Below the pieces are notes generated by a model, which ran no database searches, was not told where the DNA came from, and saw only the letters and a list, made by a program, of their open reading frames with translations. A program made the position numbers and the translations under genes. 64,000 nt of DNA. Origin: Marthasterias glacialis. Taxonomy: Eukaryota; Echinodermata; Asteroidea; Forcipulatida; Asteriidae. This document shows, piece after piece, positions 26,150 through 38,013 of this stretch. The stretch is from positions 2,110,501 to 2,174,500 of the forward strand of contig OU452234.1 of the NCBI GenBank assembly GCA_911728455.2, written 5' to 3'. How positions within the stretch are numbered: the stretch's first letter is position 1; every line of letters starts with the position of its first letter.

Positions 26150-29100
26150 GGAAAGCCCTGTTCATGGGCTTTCCGAAAATGCCGGTCTTGAGGCTGTGGG
26201 ATAAACAGGGAGGATGCCAGGGCCCGCGGAGTGAGGACACCCCGAGGATGTCCAGTGCATACGGCCATGCTGTATGTACGTCAACAATAGCCAAGGCCGC
26301 TACGTGTGTGCTGGACCGAAGCCAGCAAAAAAAAAAAACCCGCTGAAAAAAGAAGTCGGCAGCGCCACGGCCAGTAACTCCAGAAATAATGGGGCTAGAG
26401 AGAAATTTCTTGTACCTGCAGTTAGCTGCCATAGTCCTGCATCCGACAATCTGGTTTTCCCGGCCAGCCAGGGCCATCTTCCGCCTTGAAACGCCCAGGG
26501 AACGGAGCTGCTCCGAATGCTCTTCAAACGCATGTCTAATGGCACTTTTGTACACAAAGCTGTAACAAAGTGAAAACAAGACTTATCAACGGCTCTATCT
26601 CCCAAAGTATTGGCGGCAAACTGACAAGTCTAACACTGTTGGAAAGCCCTGTTCATGGGCTTTCCGAAAATGCCGGTTTTGAGGCTGTGGGACGAACAGG
26701 GAGGATGCCAGGGCCCGCGGAGTGAGGACACCCCGAGGATGTCCAGTGCATACGGCCATGCTGTATGTACGTCAACAATAGCCAAGGCCGTGTACGTGTG
26801 TGCTGGACCGAAGCCAGCAAAAAAAAAAAAAAAAAAACCGCTGAAAAAAGAAGTCGGCAGCGCCACGGCCAATAACTCCAGAAATAATGGGGCTAGAGAG
26901 AAATTTCTTGTACCTGCAGTTAGCTGCCATAGTCCTGCATCCGACAATCTGGTTTTCCCGGCCAGCCAGGGCCATCTTCCGCCTTGAAACGCCCAGGGAA
27001 CGGAGCTGCTCCGAATGCTCTTCAAACGCATGTCTAATGGCACTTTTGTACACGAAGCTGTAACAAAGTGAAAACAAGACTTATCAACGGCTCTATCTCC
27101 CAAAGTATTGGCGGGAAACTGACAAGTCTAACATTGTTGGAAAGCCCTGTTCATGGGCTTTCCGAAAATGCCGGTCTTGAGGCTGTGGGATAAACAGGGA
27201 GGATGCCAGGGCCCGCGGAGTGAGGACACCCCGAGGATGTCCAGTGCATACGGCCATGCTGTATGTACGTCAACAATAGCCAAGGCCGCTACGTGTGTGC
27301 TGGACCGAAGCCAGCAAAAAAAAAAAAAAACCAGCTGAAAAAAGAAGTCGGCAGCGCCACGGCCAATAACTCCAGAAATAATGGGGCTAGAGAGAAATTT
27401 CTTGTACCTGCAGTTAGCTGCCATAGTCCTGCATCCGACAATCTGGTTTTCTCGGCCAGCCAGGGCCATCTTCCGCCTTGAAACGCCCAGAGAACGGAGC
27501 TGCTCCGAATGCTCTTCAAACGCATGTCTAATGGCACTTTTGTACACGAAGCTGTAACAAAGTGAAAACAAGACTTATCAACGGCTCTATCTCCCAAAGT
27601 ATTGGCGGCAAACTGACAAGTCTAACACTGTTGGAAAGCCCTGTTCATGGGCTTTCCGAAAATGCCGGTCTTGAGGCTGTGGGATAAACAGGGAGGATGC
27701 CAGGGCCCGCGGAGTGAGGACACCCCGAGGATGTCCAGTGCATACGGCCATGCTGTATGTACGTCAACAATAGCCAAGGCCGTGTACGTGTGTGCTGGAC
27801 CGAAGCCAGCAAAAAAAAAAAAAAAAAAAAACCGCTGAAAAAAGAAGTCGGCAGCGCCACGGCCAATAACTCCAGAAATAATGGGGCTAGAGAGAAATTT
27901 CTTGTACCTGCAGTTAGCTGCCATAGTCCTGCATCCGACAATCTGGTTTTCCCGGCCAGCCAGGGCCATCTTCCGCCTTGAAACGCCCAGGGAACGGAGC
28001 TGCTCCGAATGCTCTTCAAACGCATGTCTAATGGCACTTTTGTACACGAAGCTGTAACAAAGTGAAAACAAGACTTATCAACGGCTCTATCTCCCAAAGT
28101 ATTGGCGGCAAACTGACAAGTCTAACACTGTTGGAAAGCCCTGTTCATGGGCTTTCCGAAAATGCCGGTCTTGAGGCTGTGGGATAAACAGGGAGGATGC
28201 CAGGGCCCGCGGAGTGAGGACACCCCGAGGATGTCCAGTGCATACGGCCATGCTGTATGTACGTCAACAATAGCCAAGGCCGTGTACGTGTGTGCTGGAC
28301 CGAAGCCAGCAAAAAAAAAAAAAAAAAAAAACCGCTGAAAAAAGAAGTCGGCAGCGCCACGGCCAATAACTCCAGAAATAATGGGGCTAGAGAGAAATTT
28401 CTTGTACCTGCAGTTAGCTGCCATAGTCCTGCATCCGACAATCTGGTTTTCCCGGCCAGCCAGGGCCATCTTCCGCCTTGAAACGCCCAGGGAACGGAGC
28501 TGCTCCGAATGCTCTTCAAACGCATGTCTAATGGCACTTTTGTACACGAAGCTGTAACAAAGTGAAAACAAGACTTATCAACGGCTCTATCTCCCAAAGT
28601 ATTGGCGGGAAACTGACAAGTCTAACATTGTTGGAAAGCCCTGTTCATGGGCTTTCCGAAAATGCCGGTCTTGAGGCTGTGGGATAAACAGGGAGGATGC
28701 CAGGGCCCGCGGAGTGAGGACACCCCGAGGATGTCCAGTGCATACGGCCATGCTGTATGTACGTCAACAATAGCCAAGGCCGCTACGTGTGTGCTGGACC
28801 GAAGCCAGCAAAAAAAAAAAAAACCAGCTGAAAAAAGAAGTCGGCAGCGCCACGGCCAATAACTCCAGAAATAATGGGGCTAGAGAGAAATTTCTTGTAC
28901 CTGCAGTTAGCTGCCATAGTCCTGCATCCGACAATCTGGTTTTCTCGGCCAGCCAGGGCCATCTTCCGCCTTGAAACGCCCAGAGAACGGAGCTGCTCCG
29001 AATGCTCTTCAAACGCATGTCTAATGGCACTTTTGTACACGAAGCTGTAACAAAGTGAAAACAAGACTTATCAACGGCTCTATCTCCCAAAGTAATGGCG

Positions 29101-32100
29101 GCAAACTGACAAGTCTAACACTGTTGGAAAGCCCTGTTCATGGGCTTTCCGAAAATGCCGGTCTTGAGGCTGTGGGATAAACAGGGAGGATGCCAGGGCC
29201 CGCGGAGTGAGGACACCCCGAGGATGTCCAGTGCATACGGCCATGCTGTATGTACGTCAACAATAGCCAAGGCCGCTACGTGTGTGCTGGACCGAAGCCA
29301 GCAAAAAAAAAAAAACCCGCTGAAAAAAGAAGTCGGCAGCGCCACGGCCAGTAACTCCAGAAATAATGGGGCTAGAGAGAAATTTCTTGTACCTGCAGTT
29401 AGCTGCCATAGTCCTGCATCCGACAATCTGGTTTTCCCGGCCAGCCAGGGCCATCTTCCGCCTTGAAACGCCCAGGGAACGGAGCTGCTCCGAATGCTCT
29501 TCAAACGCATGTCTAATGGCACTTTTGTACACAAAGCTGTAACAAAGTGAAAACAAGACTTATCAACGGCTCTATCTCCCAAAGTATTGGCGGCAAACTG
29601 ACAAGTCTAACACTGTTGGAAAGCCCTGTTCATGGGCTTTCCGAAAATGCCGGTTTTGAGGCTGTGGGACGAACAGGGAGGATGCCAGGGCCCGCGGAGT
29701 GAGGACACCCCGAGGATGTCCAGTGCATACGGCCATGCTGTATGTACGTCAACAATAGCCAAGGCCGCTACGTGTGTGCTGGACCGAAGCCAGCAAAAAC
29801 AAAAAAAAACCCGCTGAAAAAAGAAGTCGGCAGCGCCACGGCCAATAACTCCAGAAATAATGGGGCTAGAGAGAAATTTCTTGTACCTGCAGTTAGCTGC
29901 CATAGTCCTGCATCCGACAATCTGGTTTTCCCGGCCAGCCAGGGCCATCTTCCGCCTTGAAACGCCCAGGGAACGGAGCTGCTCCGAATGCTCTTCAAAC
30001 GCATGTCTAATGGCACTTTTGTACACGAAGCTGTAACAAAGTGAAAACAAGACTTATCAACGGCTCTATCTCCCAAAGTATTGGCGGGAAACTGACAAGT
30101 CTAACATTGTTGGAAAGCCCTGTTCATGGGCTTTCCGAAAATGCCGGTCTTGAGGCTGTGGGATAAACAGGGAGGATGCCAGGGCCCGCGGAGTGAGGAC
30201 ACCCCGAGGATGTCCAGTGCATACGGCCATGCTGTATGTACGTCAACAATAGCCAAGGCCGCTACGTGTGTGCTGGACCGAAGCCAGCAAAAAAAAAAAA
30301 AAACCAGCTGAAAAAAGAAGTCGGCAGCGCCACGGCCAATAACTCCAGAAATAATGGGGCTAGAGAGAAATTTCTTGTACCTGCAGTTAGCTGCCATAGT
30401 CCTGCATCCGACAATCTGGTTTTCTCGGCCAGCCAGGGCCATCTTCCGCCTTGAAACGCCCAGGGAACGGAGCTGCTCCGAATGCTCTTCAAACGCATGT
30501 CTAATGGCACTTTTGTACACGAAGCTGTAACAAAGTGAAAACAAGACTTATCAACGGCTCTATCTCCCAAAGTAATGGCGGCAAACTGACAAGTCTAACA
30601 CTGTTGGAAAGCCCTGTTCATGGGCTTTCCGAAAATGCCGGTCTTGAGGCTGTGGGATAAACAGGGAGGATGCCAGGGCCCGCGGAGTGAGGACACCCCG
30701 AGGATGTCCAGTGCATACGGCCATGCTGTATGTACGTCAACAATAGCCAAGGCCGCTACGTGTGTGCTGGACCGAAGCCAGCAAAAAAAAAAAACCCGCT
30801 GAAAAAAGAAGTCGGCAGCGCCACGGCCAGTAACTCCAGAAATAATGGGGCTAGAGAGAAATTTCTTGTACCTGCAGTTAGCTGCCATAGTCCTGCATCC
30901 GACAATCTGGTTTTCCCGGCCAGCCAGGGCCATCTTCCGCCTTGAAACGCCCAGGGAACGGAGCTGCTCGGAATGCTCTTCAAACGCATGTCTAATGGCA
31001 CTTTTGTACACAAAGCTGTAACAAAGTGAAAACAAGACTTATCAACGGCTCTATCTCCCAAAGTATTGGCGGGAAACTGACAAGTCTCACACTGTTGGAA
31101 AGCCCTGTTCATGGGCTTTCCGAAAATGCCGGTCTTGAGGCTGTGGGATAAACAGGGAGGATGCCAGGGCCCGCGGAGTGAGGACACCCCGAGGATGTCC
31201 AGTGCATACGGCCATGCTGTATGTACGTCAACAATAGCCAAGGCCGCTACGTGTGTGCTGGACCGAAGCCAGCAAAAAAAAAAACCCGCTGAAAAAAGAA
31301 GTCGGCAGCGCCACGGCCAGTAACTCCAGAAATAATGGGGCTAGAGAGAAATTTCTTGTACCTGCAGTTAGCTGCCATAGTCCTGCATCCGACAATCTGG
31401 TTTTCCCGGCCAACCAGGGCCATCTTCCGCCTTTGAAACGCCCAGGGAACGGAGCTGCTCCGAATGCTCTTCAAACGCATGTCTAATGGCACTTTTGTAC
31501 ACGAAGCTGTAACAAAGTGAAAACAAGACTTATCAACGGCTCTATCTCCCAAAGTAATGGCGGCAAACTGACAAGTCTAACACTGTTGGAAAGCCCTGTT
31601 CATGGGCTTTCCGAAAATGCCGGTCTTGAGGCTGTGGGATAAACAGGGAGGATGCCAGGGCCCGCGGAGTGAGGACACCCCGAGGATGTCCAGTGCATAC
31701 GGCCATGCTGTATGTACGTCAACAATAGCCAAGGCCGCTACGTGTGTGCTGGACCGAAGCCAGCAAAAAAAAAAAACCCGCTGAAAAAAGAAGTCGGCAG
31801 CGCCACGGCCAGTAACTCCAGAAATAATGGGGCTAGAGAGAAATTTCTTGTACCTGCAGTTAGCTGCCATAGTCCTGCATCCGACAATCTGGTTTTCCCG
31901 GCCAGCCAGGGCCATCTTCCGCCTTGAAACGCCCAGGGAACGGAGCTGCTCGGAATGCTCTTCAAACGCATGTCTAATGGCACTTTTGTACACAAAGCTG
32001 TAACAAAGTGAAAACAAGACTTATCAACGGCTCTATCTCCCAAAGTATTGGCGGGAAACTGACAAGTCTCACACTGTTGGAAAGCCCTGTTCATGGGCTT

Positions 32101-32569
32101 TCCGAAAATGCCGGTCTTGAGGCTGTGGGATAAACAGGGAGGATGCCAGGGCCCGCGGAGTGAGGACACCCCGAGGATGTCCAGTGCATACGGCCATGCT
32201 GTATGTACGTCAACAATAGCCAAGGCCGCTACGTGTGTGCTGGACCGAAGCCAGCAAAAAAAAAAAACCCGCTGAAAAAAGAAGTCGGCAGCGCCACGGC
32301 CAGTAACTCCAGAAATAATGGGGCTAGAGAGAAATTTCTTGTACCTGCAGTTAGCTGCCATAGTCCTGCATCCGACAATCTGGTTTTCCCGGCCAGCCAG
32401 GGCCATCTTCCGCTTTGAAACGCCCAGGGAACGGAGCTGCTCCGAATGCTCTTCAAACGCATGTCTAATGGCACTTTTGTACACAATGCTGTAACAAAGT
32501 GAAAACAAGACTTATCAACGGCTCTATCTCCCAAAGTATTGGCGGCAAACTGACAAGTCTAACACTGTT
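25156..32569 (+). repeat. Short-A-tract zone with duplicated blocks
   Basis: Unit starts 25156, 25655, 26150, 26641, 27139, 27633, 28133, 28633, 29126, 29618, 30112, 30606, 31097, 31588, 32079. It contains the shortest units of the array: six of 491-492 bp, with 11-13 A, CCAGTAACT and usually CACAAAG (26150, 29126, 30606, 31097, 31588, 32079). The block epsilon'-short-GACGAAC at 25655-27138 recurs at 28633-30111. The pair 30606+31097 recurs at 31588+32079. The unit at 31097 has a private extra T (CCTTTGAAACG, near 31433), and the one at 32079 has CACAATGCTG. Confidence 0.82.
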
Positions 32570-33063
32570 GGAAAGCCCTGTTCATGGGCTTTCCGAAAAT
32601 GCCGGTCTTGAGGCTGTGGGACAAACAGGGAGGATGCCAGGGCCCGCGGAGTGAGGACACCCCGAGGATGTCCAGTGCATACGGCCATGCTGTATGTACG
32701 TCAACAATAGCCAAGGCCGCTACGTGTGTGCTGGACCGAAGCCAGCAAAAACAAAAAAAAACCCGCTGAAAAAAGAAGTCGGCAGCGCCACGGCCAATAA
32801 CTCCAGAAATAATGGGGCTAGAGAGAAATTTCTTGTACCTGCAGTTAGCTGCCATAGTCCTGCATCCGACAATCTGGTTTTCCCGGCCAGCCAGGGCCAT
32901 CTTCCGCTTTGAAACGCCCAGGGAACGGAGCTGCTCCGAATGCTCTTCAAACGCATGTCTAATGGCACTTTTGTACACAAAGCTGTAACAAAGTGAAAAC
33001 AAGACTTATCAACGGCTCTATCTCCCAAAGTATTGGCGGCAAACTGACAAGTCTAACACTGTT
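32570..33063 (+). repeat. Single unit opening the GACAAAC lineage
   Basis: Carries GGGACAAAC (in place of GGGATAAAC), A5-C-A, CCGCTTTGAAAC and CACAAAG but still has GGTCTTGAGG. It is intermediate between the preceding short-tract unit and the dimer HOR that follows. Confidence 0.75.
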
Positions 33064-35041
33064 GGAAAGCCCTGTTCATGGGCTTTCCGAAAATGCCGGT
33101 TTTGAGGCTGTGGGACAAACAGGGAGGATGCCAGGGCCCGCGGAGTGAGGACACCCCGAGGATGTCCAGTGCATACGGCCATGCTGTATGTACGTCAACA
33201 ATAGCCAAGGCCGCTACGTGTGTGCTGGACCGAAGCCAGCAAAAACAAAAAAAAAACCGCTGAAAAAAGAAGTCGGCAGCGCCACGGCCAATAACTCCAG
33301 AAATAATGGGGCTAGAGAGAAATTTCTTGTACCTGCAGTTAGCTGCCATAGTCCTGCATCCGACAATCTGGTTTTCCCGGCCAGCCAGGGCCATCTTCCG
33401 CTTTGAAACGCCCAGGGAACGGAGCTGCTCCGAATGCTCTTCAAACGCATGTCTAATGGCACTTTTGTACACAAAGCTGTAACAAAGTGAAAACAAGACT
33501 TATCAACGGCTCTATCTCCCAAAGTATTGGCGGCAAACTGACAAGTCTAACACTGTTGGAAAGCCCTGTTCATGGGCTTTCTGAAAATGCCGGTTTTGAG
33601 GCTGTGGGACAAACAGGGAGGATGCCAGGGCCCGCGGAGTGAGGACACCCCGAGGATGTCCAGTGCATACGGCCATGCTGTATGTACGTCAACAATAGCC
33701 AAGGCCGCTACGTGTGTGCTGGACCGAAGCCAGTAAAAACAAAAAAAAAACCCGCTGAAAAAAGAAGTCGGCAGCGCCACGGCCAATAACTCCAGAAATA
33801 ATGGGGCTAGAGAGAAATTTCTTGTACCTGCAGTTAGCTGCCATAGTCCTGCATCCGACAATCTGGTTTTCCCGGCCAGCCAGGGCCATCTTCCGCCTTG
33901 AAACGCCCAGGGAACGGAGCTGCTCCGAATGCTCTTCAAACGCATGTCTAATGGCACTTTTGTACACGAAGCTGTAACAAAGTGAAAACAAGACTTATCA
34001 ACGGCTCTATCTCCCAAAGTATTGGCGGCAAACTGACAAGTCTAACACTGTTGGAAAGCCCTGTTCATGGGCTTTCCGAAAATGCCGGTTTTGAGGCTGT
34101 GGGACAAACAGGGAGGATGCCAGGGCCCGCGGAGTGAGGACACCCCGAGGATGTCCAGTGCATACGGCCATGCTGTATGTACGTCAACAATAGCCAAGGC
34201 CGCTACGTGTGTGCTGGACCGAAGCCAGCAAAAACAAAAAAAAAACCGCTGAAAAAAGAAGTCGGCAGCGCCACGGCCAATAACTCCAGAAATAATGGGG
34301 CTAGAGAGAAATTTCTTGTACCTGCAGTTAGCTGCCATAGTCCTGCATCCGACAATCTGGTTTTCCCGGCCAGCCAGGGCCATCTTCCGCTTTGAAACGC
34401 CCAGGGAACGGAGCTGCTCCGAATGCTCTTCAAACGCATGTCTAATGGCACTTTTGTACACAAAGCTGTAACAAAGTGAAAACAAGACTTATCAACGGCT
34501 CTATCTCCCAAAGTATTGGCGGCAAACTGACAAGTCTAACACTGTTGGAAAGCCCTGTTCATGGGCTTTCTGAAAATGCCGGTTTTGAGGCTGTGGGACA
34601 AACAGGGAGGATGCCAGGGCCCGCGGAGTGAGGACACCCCGAGGATGTCCAGTGCATACGGCCATGCTGTATGTACGTCAACAATAGCCAAGGCCGCTAC
34701 GTGTGTGCTGGACCGAAGCCAGTAAAAACAAAAAAAAAACCCGCTGAAAAAAGAAGTCGGCAGCGCCACGGCCAATAACTCCAGAAATAATGGGGCTAGA
34801 GAGAAATTTCTTGTACCTGCAGTTAGCTGCCATAGTCCTGCATCCGACAATCTGGTTTTCCCGGCCAGCCAGGGCCATCTTCCGCCTTGAAACGCCCAGG
34901 GAACGGAGCTGCTCCGAATGCTCTTCAAACGCATGTCTAATGGCACTTTTGTACACGAAGCTGTAACAAAGTGAAAACAAGACTTATCAACGGCTCTATC
35001 TCCCAAAGTATTGGCGGCAAAGTGACAAGTCTAACACTGTT
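33064..35041 (+). repeat. Two-unit HOR, two near-identical copies
   Basis: Copy 1: 33064+33558. Copy 2: 34053+34547; 989 bp each. The first unit has GGTTTTGAGG, GACAAAC, A5-C-A10-CCGCTG, CCGCTTTG and CACAAAG. The second has CTTTCTGAAAATG, CCAGTAAAAAC and CCCGCTG. By eye the only difference I found is C to G at 35022 (AAACTGAC to AAAGTGAC), which indicates very recent duplication. Confidence 0.88.
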
Positions 35042-38013
35042 GGAAAGCCCTGTTCATGGGCTTTCCGAAAATGCCGGTCTTGAGGCTGTGGGATAAACAG
35101 GAGGGATGCCAGGGCCCGCGGAGTGAGGACACCCCGAGGATGTCCAGTGCATACGGCCATGCTGTATGTACGTCAACAATAGCCAAGGCCGTGTACGTGT
35201 GTGCTGGACCGAAGCCAGCAAAAAAAAAAAAAAAAAAAACCGCTGAAAAAAGAAGTCGGCAGCGCCACGGCCAATAACTCCAGAAATAATGGGGCTAGAG
35301 AGAAATTTCTTGTACCTGCAGTTAGCTGCCATAGTCCTGCATCCGACAATCTGGTTTTCCCGGCCAGCCAGGGCCATCTTCCGCCTTGAAACGCCCAGGG
35401 AACGGAGCTGCTCCGAATGCTCTTCAAACGCATGTCTAATGGCACTTTTGTATACGAAGCTGTAACAAAGTGAAAACAAGACTTATCAACGGCTGTATCT
35501 CCCAAAGTATTGGCGGGAAACTGACAAGTCTAACATTGTTGGAAAGCCCTGTTCATGGGCTTTCCGAAAATGCCGGTCTTGAGGCTGTGGGATAAACAGG
35601 GAGGATGCCAGGGCCCGCGGAGTGAGGACACCCCGAGGATGTCCAGTGCATACGGCCATGCTGTATGTACGTCAACAATAGCCAAGGCCGCTACGTGTGT
35701 GCTGGACCGAAGCCAGCAAAAAAAAAAAAAAAAACAGCTGAAAAAAGAAGTCGGCAGCGCCACGGCCAATAACTCCAGAAATAATGGGGCTAGAGAGAAA
35801 TTTCTTGTACCTGCAGTTAGCTGCCATAGTCCTGCATCCGACAATCTGGTTTTCTCGGCCAGCCAGGGCCATCTTCCGCCTTGAAACGCCCAGGGAACGG
35901 AGCTGCTCCGAATGCTCTTCAAACGCATGTCTAATGGCACTTTTGTACACGAAGCTGTAACAAAGTGAAAACAAGACTTATCAACGGCTCTATCTCCCAA
36001 AGTAATGGCGGCAAACTGACAAGTCTAACACTGTTGGAAAGCCCTGTTCATGGGCTTTCCGAAAATGCCGGTCTTGAGGCTGTGGGATAAACAGGGAGGA
36101 TGCCAGGGCCCGCGGAGTGAGGACACCCCGAGGATGTCCAGTGCATACGGCCATGCTGTATGTACGTCAACAATAGCCAAGGCCGCTACGTGTGTGCTGG
36201 ACCGAAGCCAGCAAAAAAAAAAAACCCGCTGAAAAAAGAAGTCGGCAGCGCCACGGCCAGTAACTCCAGAAATAATGGGGCTGGAGAGAAATTTCTTGTA
36301 CCTGCAGTTAGCTGCCATAGTCCTGCATCCGACAATCTGGTTTTCCCGGCCAGCCAGGGCCATCTTCCGCCTTGAAACGCCCAGGGAACGGAGCTGCTCG
36401 GAATGCTCTTCAAACGCATGTCTAATGGCACTTTTGTACACAAAGCTGTAACAAAGTGAAAACAAGACTTATCAACGGCTCTATCTCCCAAAGTATTGGC
36501 GGGAAACTGACAAGTCTAACACTGTTGGAAAGCCCTGTTCATGGGCTTTCCGAAAATGCCGGTTTTGAGGCTGTGGGACGAACAGGGAGAATGCCAGGGC
36601 CCGCGGAGTGAGGACACCCCGAGGATGTCCAGTGCATACGGCCATGCTGTATGTACGTCAACAATAGCCAAGGCCGTATACGTGTGTGCTGGACCGAAGC
36701 CAGCAAAAAAAAAAAAAAACCCGCTGAAAAAAGAAGTCGGCAGCGCCACGGCCAATAACTCCAGAAATAATGGGGCTACAGAGAAATTTCTTGTACCTGC
36801 AGTTAGCTGCCATAGTCCTGCATCCGACAATCTGGTTTTCCCGGCCAGCCAGGGCCATCTTCCGCCTTGAAACGCCCAGGGAACGGAGCTGCTCCGAATG
36901 CTCTTCAAACGCATGTCTAATGGCACTTTTGTACACGAAGCTGTAACAAAGTGAAAACAAGACTGATCAACGGCTCTATCTCCCAAAGTATTGGCGGCAA
37001 ACTGACAAGTCTAACACTGTTGGAAAGCCCTGTTCATGGGCTTTCCGAAAATGCTGGTCTTGAGGCTGTGGGATAAACAGGGAGGATGCCAGGGCCCGCG
37101 GAGTGAGGACACCCCGAGGATGTCCAGTGCATACGGCCATGCTGTATGTACGTCAACAATAGCCAAGGCCGCTACGTGTGTGCTGGACCGAAGCCAGCAA
37201 AAAAAAAAAAAAAACAACCCGCTGAAAAAAGAAGTCGGCAGCGCCACGGCCAATAACTCCAGAAATAATGGGGCTAGAGAAAAATTTCTTGTACCTGCAG
37301 TTAGCTGCCATAATCCTGCATCCGACAATCTGGTTTTCCCGGCCAGCCAGGGCCATCTTCCGCCTTGAAACGCCCAGGGAACGGAGCTGCTCCGAATGCT
37401 CTTCAAACGCATGTCTAATGGCACTTTTGTACACAAAGCTGTAACAAAGTGAAAACAAGACTTATCAACGGCTCTATCTCCCAAAGTATTGGCGGGAAAC
37501 TGACAAGTCTAACACTGTTGGAAAGCCCTGTTCATGGGCTTTCCGAAAATGCCGGTTTTGAGGCTGTGGGATAAACAGGGAGGATGCCAGGGCCCGCGGA
37601 GTGAGGACACCCCGAGGATGTCCAGTGCATACGGCCATGCTGTATGTACGTCAACAATAGCCAAGGCCGCTACGTGTGTGCTGGACCGAAGCCAGCAAAA
37701 ACAGAAAAAAAACCGCTGAAAAAAGAAGTCGGCAGCGCCACGGCCAATAACTCCAGAAATAATGGGGCTAGAGAGAAATTTCTTGTACCTGCAGTTAGCT
37801 GCCATAATCCTGCATCCGACAATCTGGTTTTCCCGGCCAGCCAGGGCCATCTTCCGCCTTGAAACGCCCAGGGAACGGAGCTGCTCCGAATGCTCTTCAA
37901 ACGCATGTCTAATGGCACTTTTGTACACGAAGCTGTAACAAAGTGAAAACAAGACTTATCAACGGCTCTATCTCCCAAAGTATTGGCGGGAAACTGACAA
38001 GTCTAATGCTGTT
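35042..38013 (+). repeat. Mixed units: delta, epsilon', short-tract, GACGAAC and CATAATCC types
   Basis: Unit starts 35042 (delta, with CAGGAGGGA, GTATACGAAG and GGCTGTATC), 35541 (epsilon'-like, ACAGCTG), 36036 (12 A, CTCGG, GCTGGAGAG), 36527 (GACGAAC, GTATACGTG, 15 A, GACTGATCAAC), 37022 (16 A-C-AA, AGAAAAAT, CATAATCC) and 37520 (A5-C-A-G-A8, CATAATCC, TCTAATGCTG). The order delta, epsilon', short-tract, GACGAAC echoes 25156-27138. Confidence 0.78.
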
